Source: Anaerolineales bacterium
Lineage (GTDB): Bacteria; Chloroflexota; Anaerolineae; Anaerolineales; Villigracilaceae
DNA: 36,649 bases
Direction of reading: 5' to 3'
Assembly: GCA_023382595.1 (NCBI GenBank)
Contig: JAHDWB010000012.1
Coordinates: 1-36,649, forward strand
The first letter of the stretch is position 1, and each line of letters starts with the position of its first letter. Shown one piece after another: positions 23,879 through 31,659 of the stretch. Both the position numbers and the translations under genes were made by a program. The notes below the pieces were generated by a model. It did not search any database. It saw nothing but the letters and a program-made list of their open reading frames with translations, and was not told where the DNA came from.

Positions 23879-25201
23879 ATGAAGAACCAAAATTTACCTG
23901 GACCGAAAGCCCAGGCAATGATCGAGCGAGATCGCAAGGTGATCTCGCCTTCGTATCCCAGGGGATATCCGTTCGTAATGGACCACGGCAAAGGCAGTGA
24001 AGTGTGGGATGTGGACGGAAACCGTTTCCTCGATTTCATGGGCGGCATTGCAGTGGTGGCGACAGGTTATTCGCACCCGCAGGTCGTCAAGGCAATTCAA
24101 GAGCAGGCGGAAAAGTTCATTCACATTTCGTCGGATTTCTATCATGAGAATTGGATCCGCCTGGGCGAAAAATTGAACGAGATCGCGCCGTTCAAGGAGG
24201 ATGCGCTTTCGTTCATGACCAATTCAGGGACAGAGGCGGTGGAAGCTGCGATCAAACTTGCCCGCTATCATACCAAGCGCACCAACTTCATCGGCTTCAC
24301 CGGCGCGTTCCACGGGCGGACGATGGGCGCGGTCACGTTCACGGCAAGCAAGGCAAAGTATCACGGCGGGTTCTATCCGCTGATGAACGGCGTGACTCAC
24401 GCACCCTTCCCGAATCCGTACCGCCCCGTGCTGGAGCGCCGCAAGGGCGAGGATTACGGCGAAGCGGTTGTGCGCTACATCGAAGAAGAGATCCTGGCAC
24501 AGATCCTGCCGCCCAAGGATGTGGCTGGGATTCTGGTTGAAACCATCCAAGGCGAAGGCGGATACATCGTCCCGCCCGATGGGTTCTATCCCGCCTTACG
24601 CAAACTATGCGATAAGCACGGCATCCTGCTGATCCTTGACGAAGTGCAATCAGGCATCGGGCGCACCGGCAAGTGGTGGGCGATCGATCATTTCGGCGTC
24701 GAGCCGGATATCATCACCTCCGCCAAAGGCATCGCATCCGGCATGCCGCTCGGCGCGTGCATCGCGCGCAAATCCGTGATGAACTGGGAGATCGGCACAC
24801 ACGGCAACACCTATGGCGGCAACCCCGTCTCATGCGTGGCTGCGCTGGCGACCATCGATCTGGTCGAAAAACAATTCATGCAGAACGCCAAGGAAGTCGG
24901 CGAGTACGCCATGGAAGCGCTGGAAGAGATCAAGGCGCGTCACCCCAGCATCGGTGATGTGCGCGGCAAGGGTTTGATGATCGGCGTGGAACTTGTGAAG
25001 GATCGCGAAACCAAGGAGCCCGCCAAGCAACTGATAGACCGCCTCGTGGACCTGGCGTATGAGCGCGGTCTTTTGACGCTCTCCTGCGGTCAGAGTGTGA
25101 TCCGCATCGCGCCGCCGCTGGCGATCACCAAGACCGAAATGGATGAAGGTCTGCGTTTGTTCGAAGACGCCCTGACTGCCGCGGAAAAAGAAGTAAATTA
25201 A
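23879..25201 (+). CDS. Class III PLP aminotransferase (acetylornithine/4-aminobutyrate group)
   Basis: 440 aa, full length fold-type I enzyme. PLP-binding signs: NSGTEAVEAAIKLAR, GAFHGRTMGA, LILDEVQSGIGRTG and the Schiff-base Lys283 in ITSAKGIASGMPLGA. The opening (GPKAQAMIERDRKVISPSYPRGYPFVMDHG) matches the 4-aminobutyrate aminotransferase-like group that also includes broad-specificity amino acid racemases of archaea. So transaminase or racemase activity are both possible, and gabT is not asserted. AAGGAG precedes the ATG. It is probably co-transcribed with the ROK kinase gene and ends in a strong terminator. Confidence 0.9.
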   Translation: MKNQNLPGPKAQAMIERDRKVISPSYPRGYPFVMDHGKGSEVWDVDGNRFLDFMGGIAVVATGYSHPQVVKAIQEQAEKFIHISSDFYHENWIRLGEKLNEIAPFKEDALSFMTNSGTEAVEAAIKLARYHTKRTNFIGFTGAFHGRTMGAVTFTASKAKYHGGFYPLMNGVTHAPFPNPYRPVLERRKGEDYGEAVVRYIEEEILAQILPPKDVAGILVETIQGEGGYIVPPDGFYPALRKLCDKHGILLILDEVQSGIGRTGKWWAIDHFGVEPDIITSAKGIASGMPLGACIARKSVMNWEIGTHGNTYGGNPVSCVAALATIDLVEKQFMQNAKEVGEYAMEALEEIKARHPSIGDVRGKGLMIGVELVKDRETKEPAKQLIDRLVDLAYERGLLTLSCGQSVIRIAPPLAITKTEMDEGLRLFEDALTAAEKEVN

Positions 25202-25219
25202 GACGGAACGTTGGAAACA

Positions 25220-25254
25220 AAAAGTCCTTTGAGTTTTTCTCAAAGGACTTTTTT
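25220..25254. terminator. Bidirectional terminator between convergent genes
   Basis: AAAAGTCCTTTGAG (25220-25233) and CTCAAAGGACTTTT (25239-25252) form a perfect stem with loop TTTTT, followed by more Ts on the plus strand and a T tract on the minus strand. It serves the aminotransferase gene and possibly the convergent TIR gene, whose stop codon is at 25256. Confidence 0.85.
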
Positions 25255-25255
25255 G

Positions 25256-25843
25256 TCATTTATTCTCGACTTCATTATCATCCCCGATGACAATATTCGA
25301 GTCGCTGACATTGCCATAGATGTTGATGACATTCCCGCCAGAAGATTTTGGCTTCGCATCCTCCTTCGGGACGGCTGGTTTCACGACCGAATTAATTCCA
25401 TCCGCTGACAGCGGTTTCGCCCCGACTCGTTCCGCGCGCAGGTTGAGACTCTTGATCAATCTTTGCATGCCGCTCTCTGTGAACAGATCCACCCACTGAT
25501 AATCGCGCAAACGAAAAGGCAGGTCACACTCTTCCAATCTGGCTGGGATGAGGAAAATCTCCCCTTCGGGCATCTCCAGCCCACGGTCCAGAGAGAGGCG
25601 CATTTCCTTTTGGACATATCCTTCCTTGTTCACCGATCCCTTCGAAAGACAAAGCAGGATCAGATCCGCATCCTCCAGCGCCTTCTGAATCTCCAACTTC
25701 CAATCCTGACCGGGAAGTAAATTCTCCACATCCAGCCAAGGGTCCGCGCCGAGTTTAACGAGATACTCATAGAGTTTCCGAACCACGGGGCGATCCGGCG
25801 ATGCATAGGAAAGAAATATCTTGAGAGGAAGATTAGTTGCCAT
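25256..25843 (-). CDS. Lone TIR-domain protein with Gly/Asn-rich beta tail
   Basis: 195 aa. Residues 6-135 are a TIR domain: IFLSYASPDRPVVRKLYEYL, DPWLDVENLLPGQDW, DADLILLCLSKGSV, then YVQKEMRLSL, in which Glu80 is the probable catalytic residue. A Lys/Pro linker follows (150-167). The tail (168-195) reads NVINIYGNVSDSNIVIGDDN, a short Asn/Gly/Ile pattern that also ends or begins other predicted bacterial conflict proteins; I take it as a small beta-solenoid or interaction tag. No membrane segment. There is no ribosome binding site; TATAAT lies 14 bases before the ATG. It is a single-gene unit between two terminators, with no obvious partner. Confidence 0.85.
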   Translation of the reverse strand: MATNLPLKIFLSYASPDRPVVRKLYEYLVKLGADPWLDVENLLPGQDWKLEIQKALEDADLILLCLSKGSVNKEGYVQKEMRLSLDRGLEMPEGEIFLIPARLEECDLPFRLRDYQWVDLFTESGMQRLIKSLNLRAERVGAKPLSADGINSVVKPAVPKEDAKPKSSGGNVINIYGNVSDSNIVIGDDNEVENK

Positions 25844-25857
25844 AAAGCACCGCTGGA

Positions 25858-25863
25858 ATTATA
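25858..25863 (-). promoter_or_regulatory. -10 element of the lone TIR gene
   Basis: Minus-strand TATAAT. The leader predicted from it is under 10 bases, so translation is nearly leaderless. Confidence 0.5.
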
Positions 25864-25868
25864 AAATA

Positions 25869-25897
25869 AAAAGACGGCGGTGTCCCGCCGTCTTTTT
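25869..25897. terminator. Terminator of the sortase remnant
   Basis: AAAAGACGGCGG (25869-25880) pairs with CCGCCGTCTTTT (25885-25896) around a four-base loop; T tracts flank both sides. It sits between the sortase remnant and the TIR gene. Confidence 0.82.
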
Positions 25898-25907
25898 ATT
25901 GAATCAA

Positions 25908-26483
25908 CTAACGTACATTCGAATTACTCGGACTCTGTCCAACACGGATCAGCACTGCGCGGACAGCGATACGATTGGCATAGGTGCCGGCTGCTTCGTT
26001 GTAATTCTTGCAGGTGATCAGGGTCAGCCAGGCATTCTCCTCGTGTTTGAACACGGTCATATTGTTGGGACTGATGGTCCTATTCTCGCGAACTTCGTAC
26101 GTGTACGCGGTCCCATAGGAATGCACGATGATGCGGTCGCCCCAGCGGAGGTCGCCAAGCTTTGCAAAAGGCCCGGGAGTGCCGTCCGGCAAAACCGCGT
26201 GGCTGGTCAACGCGCTGTTCCCCTTCCAACCGGGGAAGGCGGTTCCATTCAGCCAGCCTCGCGCCACAATCGCAGAAAGACACTCGACGAATGCAAGTCC
26301 CATATCCAGCAATCAGTGATTACAACATTGTCCAACTGAATCCCAAGAGGAAGATCAATGTGGCGCAAATTGCTTATTGATCTCTGCAGGAAACGATGCG
26401 GCCTGAACCGGGGTTATCGGTCCGAGTAAAAGGGAGACAAATATAACAACAACCAAAAATACACTACGAAACGGTCTCAACAT
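25908..26483 (-). pseudogene. Decayed sortase / surface-protein remnant
   Basis: The 3' part (25908 to about 26265) encodes the catalytic half of a sortase: GTAFPGWKGNSALTSHAV with the His, WLTLITCKNY with the Cys, and NRIAVRAVLIRV with the Arg. The full-length reading frame is broken. The 5' end (ATG at 26483, with AAAAGGA before it) encodes an intact signal peptide and ASFPAEINKQFAPH, then a TGA at 26355. A third frame carries the middle and enters the sortase frame near REAG/WLNGTAFP, implying at least two frameshifts. The INKQFAP start is like that of large adhesin-type surface proteins, so a deletion may have joined an adhesin start to a neighbouring sortase. The ORF 25908-26312 alone could still make a truncated sortase, without a signal peptide. 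Confidence 0.65.
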
Positions 26484-26736
26484 CCCAAAATCCTTTTCAA
26501 ATAGCTGCTCAAAATGAATATAAATATTTCAAAATTTCACTCGGTTACCAAGATGGTCAAGGTAGTAAACGACACGACTGATTGAAAATCTGAAAACTCG
26601 CCAAAATTCTATGGGTGATTGGTACCATGGTCAACGTTTTGAATCGACAGAATTGTCAGGCTGAATTTGTCTATACTTTTACCATTTACACAACTCTTAC
26701 GCCGACACCCAAATCGCGGTGATAAAATAAATAATC
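26484..26736. promoter_or_regulatory. AT-rich intergenic region with direct repeats
   Basis: A 253-bp spacer, clearly richer in A+T than its surroundings, between the divergent sortase remnant and histidine kinase gene. It holds two related sites in direct orientation: GGTTACCAAGATGGTCAA (26543-26560) and TTGGTACCATGGTCAA (26619-26634), sharing ACCA, ATGGTCAA. They could be regulator-binding sites. No ORF is convincing here. Confidence 0.4.
26723..26728 (+). promoter_or_regulatory. -10 element of the histidine kinase gene
   Basis: TAAAAT (context GTGATAAAATAAATAATC) ends 8 bases before the ATG at 26737. With no Shine-Dalgarno sequence this predicts a leaderless transcript. Confidence 0.45.
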
Positions 26737-28311
26737 ATGTCCATCATCCCTTCCATGCTCCCTGATTTTCGCGTCCGTCAAAGGGACTACCTGCTGGAGA
26801 TCGCGCGCGCCATCACGCAGGAACTCGACCTTGAGAAACTGCTGGCGCGTATTTTGCGCATTTCCATTGAAATGCTTGCCGGGCAGGCAGGGTTGATCGC
26901 GCTCAAACAAGCCGACGGTTGGCGCGTTGCAACCGCACATGGGATTGCCCCCGCCTTTTTGAGATATCTCACCCCTTTACTGGCGGAGGAAAAAGTCCGC
27001 GAACTGGATGTGAGCGAACTGAACCGCATGTTGAAAGAACTAACCTATACTGCCAGCATGGGTTTGCTCAACGGCACGGGTCTACCCCTTGCCGCGCATG
27101 GACAGGTCATCGGCGTGATCTTCATCTTCCGCAATTACGCCGACGTTTTCACCCCGAATGACCGCGTGCTTCTTCAGTCCTTTGCAGACCAAGCCGCCAT
27201 CGCCGTTTTCAACGCGCAACTTTATGGACAGGTCTCCTACGAAAAAAAGCGACTGGACGCGCTTCTGGACTCCGCCGCGGACGGGATACTGATCCTCGAC
27301 TCGAGTCTTAATGTGGAGCGCTGCAACGAAGCCTTTGCAAAACTCTATGGTCAAACCAGCGACGATATCACAGGAAAGCCTCATTATGAGATCATCCAAT
27401 GGAAGAGGGAGCCGCAGGGAAGAACTCTCGATGAATCCGTTGCCAACGGCTGGCCCCTGACGCCCAACGCAACCTTGTATGTGGAAGGCGATTTGGAACG
27501 TCCGCTTCCGCCGCCGCTTCCTGTAGGGATTACGTACGCGCCCCTGCTCTCGGAGGAAAATAAACTTCTCAACATCATTGTCAGCGTGAGGGACATCACC
27601 CATTTCCGCAATGCGGACGAGATAAAAGCAACTTTCATTTCCATTGTCAGCCATGAACTGCGGACGCCGGTGGCGCTGATCAAAGGGTATGCGTCCACAT
27701 TGCGACGTGACGATGCGAAATGGGATAAACACACCATCAACGACTCGCTGGCGGTTATCGAAGAGGAAGCAGATCGGTTGTCCAGAATGATCGACGATCT
27801 GCTGGATGCATCGCGGCTGCAGGCGGGGGGTCTCAGCTTGAATCAGGCTGACGTCGCCCTGCCCAGCCTCGCGTTAAGAGTGAGCGGGCGGTTTGCATCC
27901 CAATCACCAAGACATCGCATCATCACCGATTTCCCCGAAAAATTTCCTGTCATCCTCGGAGATGAACATCGGCTGGAGCAGGTTCTCTCCAACCTTGTGT
28001 CGAATGCGTTGAAATATGCGCCTGAAGGCGAGATCAAGATCAGCGGCGCGATCCATCCCGACCAGGTCATTGTTTGCGTCAGCGATCAGGGACCCGGCAT
28101 CGACCCCAAGGACATCCCGCATATCTTTGACCGCTTCTATCGTTCGACGAATGCCGTGAAGCAGACCAAAGGCGCGGGGCTGGGATTGTATCTTGCGCGC
28201 GCGATCATCGAAGCGCACGGCGGACGCATCTGGGCGGAAGCGCCGACGAATTCAACCAACCGCCCGAAAAAAGAAAATGGCGCGCGGATCTGCTTTTCGC
28301 TGCCGAGATAA
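26737..28311 (+). CDS. Soluble GAF-PAS sensor histidine kinase
   Basis: 524 aa. GAF domain (about 20-165: LEKLLARILRISIEMLAGQAGLIAL to DQAAIAVFNAQLY), PAS domain (172-290: LLDSAADGILILDSSLNVERCNEAF), HisKA with phosphoacceptor His306 in SIVSHELRTPVALIKGYA, and HATPase_c with N box SNLVSNALKYAPEG, G1 DQGPGI, F box IFDRFYRS and G2 GAGLGLYLARAIIEAHGG. No membrane helix, so it senses an intracellular ligand through GAF or PAS. No response regulator gene is adjacent, so its partner is elsewhere. The gene is monocistronic or read into pepF. Likely leaderless. Confidence 0.92.
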   Translation: MSIIPSMLPDFRVRQRDYLLEIARAITQELDLEKLLARILRISIEMLAGQAGLIALKQADGWRVATAHGIAPAFLRYLTPLLAEEKVRELDVSELNRMLKELTYTASMGLLNGTGLPLAAHGQVIGVIFIFRNYADVFTPNDRVLLQSFADQAAIAVFNAQLYGQVSYEKKRLDALLDSAADGILILDSSLNVERCNEAFAKLYGQTSDDITGKPHYEIIQWKREPQGRTLDESVANGWPLTPNATLYVEGDLERPLPPPLPVGITYAPLLSEENKLLNIIVSVRDITHFRNADEIKATFISIVSHELRTPVALIKGYASTLRRDDAKWDKHTINDSLAVIEEEADRLSRMIDDLLDASRLQAGGLSLNQADVALPSLALRVSGRFASQSPRHRIITDFPEKFPVILGDEHRLEQVLSNLVSNALKYAPEGEIKISGAIHPDQVIVCVSDQGPGIDPKDIPHIFDRFYRSTNAVKQTKGAGLGLYLARAIIEAHGGRIWAEAPTNSTNRPKKENGARICFSLPR

Positions 28312-28322
28312 CCCAACTCGAA

Positions 28323-28331
28323 TGGTAAAAT
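28323..28331 (+). promoter_or_regulatory. Extended -10 promoter of the M3 peptidase gene
   Basis: TGGTAAAAT, an extended -10 (TGn-TAAAAT), 30 bases before the ATG at 28362. Here a clear Shine-Dalgarno (AAAAGGAAAA) follows, unlike the leaderless cases. Confidence 0.45.
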
Positions 28332-28361
28332 CAACCCATAACCTTCCAAAAGGAAAATCTC

Positions 28362-30170
28362 ATGCCCAAGACCATCCCCCCACGCAATAAGATAGAAAAG
28401 AAACACACATGGAACGCGGAAAGTGTTTTCAAATCCGCAAAGGAATGGGAAGCCGAACTGCAAAGCATTCTGAAAGATCTGCCCAGCCTCAAGAAATATC
28501 AGGGAAATTTGGGCAATTCGCCGGAAACCCTGTTGCGCGCCTTGCAAACGATGGAGGCGTTGATGAAGCGCGTGATGAAGGTGTATATGTATGCCGCCTT
28601 CTCCTACAGCGTGGACACCACCGACCAAAAAGCCGCCGCGATGATCGGAAAAGCGCAGGGAATGTACGGTCAGGCGGCAGGAGCGACATCGTTCATTAAT
28701 CCCGAATTGCTGCAGATCGGCAAAGCCACGCTCGATGATTGGATGAAGAAAAACGGGAAGCTGGAGGTGTACCGCCAGAGCATTCGCGATCTATTCCGCC
28801 AGCAGGAACATGTCCGCTCGAGCGAGGTGGAGGAATTGCTTGGCATGTTATCCGACCCGATGAGCGGCGCCGATAACAGCACCAGCATGCTGGTCAACGC
28901 AGATTTCAAGTTTGCGCCTGCAACAGACAGCAAAGGCAAAAAAATCGAAGTCACACAGGGGAACTTTTACTCCAGCCTGCTCGAGAATCCCGACCGTAAA
29001 GTCCGCAAGACCGCCTTCGAGAACTACATGGACAAGCATGTCGAGTTCAAGAACACGCTTGCCACGAACCTTGCCACGTCCATCAAGAATAATGTCTTCT
29101 TCATGCGCGCGCGCGGACACAACTCCACGTTGGAAGCGTCTCTGTTCAATAATAATATTCCCGTGGAAGTTTTTCACAATTTGATCAATACCTTCAAAAA
29201 GAATCTACCCGTCTGGCATCGTTACTTTGAGATCCGCCGCAAAGCGTTAAAGCTGCGAGAGGTCACCTATTACGATATGTGGGCGCCGCTCGCAAAGAAA
29301 AAGACGAAGATCCCATTTGAAAAAGCAGTGGAATTGATCGCCGAAAGTCTCGCACCACTCGGCAAGGAGTATGTGGAAACCCTGCGGAACGGATGTCTTA
29401 AAGAGCGCTGGGTGGACCGCTACCCGAACAAGGGCAAAGCCAACGGCGCATTCTCTTATGGCACGCCCGGCACACATCCCTTCATTATGATGTCCTATAC
29501 CGATGAAGTGGGCAGCATGAGCACCCTTGCACACGAACTCGGTCACTCCATGCACTCGTATCTGACCTGGAAAAACCAGCCGATGCCGTACTCCGGATAC
29601 TCGCTCTTTGTCGCCGAAGTCGCTTCAAACTTCAACCAGGCGATGATGCGCGGTCATTTGCTGAAAACCATCACCGACAAAAATTTCCTGATCGCGTTGA
29701 TCGAGGAAGCAGTGGGCGGAAACTTCTTCCGCTATTTCTTCCAGATGCCGACTCTGGCGCGCTTCGAACTGGAGACTCACCAGCGGGCGGAACGCGGCGA
29801 ACCCCTGACCGCCGATTCAATGCAAAATCTGATGGCTGATCTGTTTACCGAGGGGTTTGGTCCCAAAGTGAAAGTGGATCGCCCCCGCGTCGGCATGGTC
29901 TGGTCAACATTCAGCCATCTCTTCGCAGATTACTATGTCTATCAGTATGCCACCGGCATTTCAGGCGCGCACGCGCTTTCCGGAAAGATCCTGCGCGGCG
30001 AACCCAACGCTGTGGAAAACTATCTCGGTTTCCTCAAATCCGGCTCATCGGATTATCCGCTGAACGTGCTGAAGAAAGCCGGTGTCGACCTGACGACGCC
30101 CAAACCCGTCGAGGAGACCTTCGCTGTAATGGAAAGTTATATCGACCGGCTGGAAGAACTGGTTGGGTAA
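28362..30170 (+). CDS. pepF: M3-family oligoendopeptidase F
   Basis: 602 aa, full length for the family. A cytoplasmic zinc metallopeptidase that degrades short peptides. The zinc motif is HELGH (His391, Glu392, His395) in TLAHELGHSMHSYL, with the downstream glutamate in LFVAEVASNFNQAMM about 30 residues on. The N-terminal part (NLGNSPETLLRALQTMEALMKRVMKVYMYAAFSYSVDTTD) is the usual helical start of PepF. The typical tail YVYQYATGISGAHALSGKIL is present. AAAAGGAAAA precedes the ATG. No odd features. Confidence 0.93.
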   Translation: MPKTIPPRNKIEKKHTWNAESVFKSAKEWEAELQSILKDLPSLKKYQGNLGNSPETLLRALQTMEALMKRVMKVYMYAAFSYSVDTTDQKAAAMIGKAQGMYGQAAGATSFINPELLQIGKATLDDWMKKNGKLEVYRQSIRDLFRQQEHVRSSEVEELLGMLSDPMSGADNSTSMLVNADFKFAPATDSKGKKIEVTQGNFYSSLLENPDRKVRKTAFENYMDKHVEFKNTLATNLATSIKNNVFFMRARGHNSTLEASLFNNNIPVEVFHNLINTFKKNLPVWHRYFEIRRKALKLREVTYYDMWAPLAKKKTKIPFEKAVELIAESLAPLGKEYVETLRNGCLKERWVDRYPNKGKANGAFSYGTPGTHPFIMMSYTDEVGSMSTLAHELGHSMHSYLTWKNQPMPYSGYSLFVAEVASNFNQAMMRGHLLKTITDKNFLIALIEEAVGGNFFRYFFQMPTLARFELETHQRAERGEPLTADSMQNLMADLFTEGFGPKVKVDRPRVGMVWSTFSHLFADYYVYQYATGISGAHALSGKILRGEPNAVENYLGFLKSGSSDYPLNVLKKAGVDLTTPKPVEETFAVMESYIDRLEELVG

Positions 30171-30180
30171 TTAAAAATTT

Positions 30181-30218
30181 GTCATTGCAAGGAACCATTT
30201 TACGCTCCTTGCAATGAC
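30181..30218. repeat. REP-like palindrome after pepF
   Basis: GTCATTGCAAGGA (30181-30193) and TCCTTGCAATGAC (30206-30218), a perfect 13-bp inverted repeat with a 12-base loop. It resembles the GTCATTGCGAGGAGC family of dispersed intergenic repeats (pattern knowledge, not searched). No T tract follows, so it is not a standard terminator. Confidence 0.6.
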
Positions 30219-30247
30219 TTCATTCTTAAGAATTGGAAACTGAATAA

Positions 30248-31603
30248 ATGCCACAAACACAAATTGCATGTCCACGCTGTAAACAGATGATCCCTGCCAA
30301 CGTCGAGCAGTTATTCGATGTGACCACTGATCCGCAAGCCAAGCAGCGCCTGCTGAGCGGACAATCCAATTATGCCCGCTGTCAATTCTGCGGTTACGAA
30401 GGACGACTCGCCACACCTGTTGTTTATCATGACAATGAAAAAGAACTCCTGCTGACCTTCTTCCCGCCCGAACTGGCTCTGCCGCTGAATGAACAGGAGA
30501 AGATGATCGGTCCGCTTATCAAACAGGTGACCGACAGACTCCCGCCCGAAAAGCGCAAGGGCTATCTACTCAATCCCCAAGCCAACCTGACCTTCGAATC
30601 GATGGTCGAGACGATCCTTGGCAAGGACGGCATCACACCGGAAATGATCAAGGGACAACAGGAACGTGTCCAGTTCATGGAACGGCTGATGCAGGTCACG
30701 TCAAAGGATGTGCGCTCTGAGCTGATCAAGCAAAACGCCAAGATCATCGACGAGCAGTTCTTTGCCCTATTCAGCCGCATTGCGCAGAGCGCCCTTTCCA
30801 GCGGACAGGAGCAGGTGGCGCGCGGGTTGATCGACATCCAGACTCAGTTGTTGGAAGAGACCGAGTACGGACGTCAGTTAAAGGAATACGTCGGGGAACT
30901 TGAGGCAGCCCAACAGGTCCTGCAGGATGCGGGGCAAAGCCTGACGCGGGAGAAACTTCTGGATTTCGTCCTGGAATCAAAAACCGATGCCCGCATCCGC
31001 GCGTACGTTTCACTTGCCCGCCCCGGCATGGATTACATTTTCTTCCAGAACTTGACTGAAAAGATCGAAAAAGCTTCCGGGGACGAAAAGACGCGGCTGG
31101 AGGGAATCCGCGAGAAGCTGTTGCAGTTTACGAACGATGTGGACCGTCAGGTCGAGCAGCGCATAAAACAGGCGCAGCAATTCGTTGAGTCGTTGCTGGC
31201 ACAAGATGATGTTGAAAAAGCCACGCAGGAAAACCTGGATGGCTTTGCACAGGAAGCGGTCGATGTGGTCAACCAGATGTTGAGGCAGGCTTCCGAACAG
31301 AACGATTACACCCGCATGGGTAAACTTCAGAAGATGGCGCAGGTGCTGCAAGCCGCCAGCGCGCCGCCACCCGAAGTGGCGTTCATCGAGCAATTGATCC
31401 AGGCATCTGACGATGCGGCAATCGAAAAGATGCTGGCAGACAATGATGCGATGGTCAACCAGCAGTTCGTGGATGCGTTAAGCGGTTTAGCCGCCCAGAT
31501 GGAATCGCAGGGGGATAACCCTGAAGCGAAAATGATGGGCGAAAAATTGGCTCAGGTATATAAAGTGGCGTTGAAGTATTCGATGAGGAAGAATATAGGA
31601 TAA
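30248..31603 (+). CDS. CpXC domain protein
   Basis: 451 aa. The N-terminal 110 residues are a CpXC domain: a four-cysteine zinc ribbon from CPRC (Cys8, Cys11) and CQFC (Cys45, Cys48), followed by a strand-rich section (PVVYHDNEKELLLTFFPPELALP). The rest (about 130-450) is charged and almost wholly helical, with coiled-coil character (TEKIEKASGDEKTRLEGIREKL, VEQRIKQAQQFVESLLAQ). The function of the family is unknown. No clear Shine-Dalgarno, only GGAAA. A REP-like palindrome separates it from pepF, and a bidirectional terminator follows. Confidence 0.85.
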   Translation: MPQTQIACPRCKQMIPANVEQLFDVTTDPQAKQRLLSGQSNYARCQFCGYEGRLATPVVYHDNEKELLLTFFPPELALPLNEQEKMIGPLIKQVTDRLPPEKRKGYLLNPQANLTFESMVETILGKDGITPEMIKGQQERVQFMERLMQVTSKDVRSELIKQNAKIIDEQFFALFSRIAQSALSSGQEQVARGLIDIQTQLLEETEYGRQLKEYVGELEAAQQVLQDAGQSLTREKLLDFVLESKTDARIRAYVSLARPGMDYIFFQNLTEKIEKASGDEKTRLEGIREKLLQFTNDVDRQVEQRIKQAQQFVESLLAQDDVEKATQENLDGFAQEAVDVVNQMLRQASEQNDYTRMGKLQKMAQVLQAASAPPPEVAFIEQLIQASDDAAIEKMLADNDAMVNQQFVDALSGLAAQMESQGDNPEAKMMGEKLAQVYKVALKYSMRKNIG

Positions 31604-31614
31604 AGGGAAAATAT

Positions 31615-31651
31615 AAAAATGGCGGACACTTTTCAAGTGTCCGCCATTTTT
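31615..31651. terminator. Bidirectional terminator
   Basis: AAAAATGGCGGACACTT (31615-31631) and AAGTGTCCGCCATTTTT (31635-31651) form a perfect 17-bp stem with loop TTC. It ends the CpXC gene and the convergent SLH-protein gene (stop at 31660). Confidence 0.9.
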
Positions 31652-31659
31652 GTTATATC

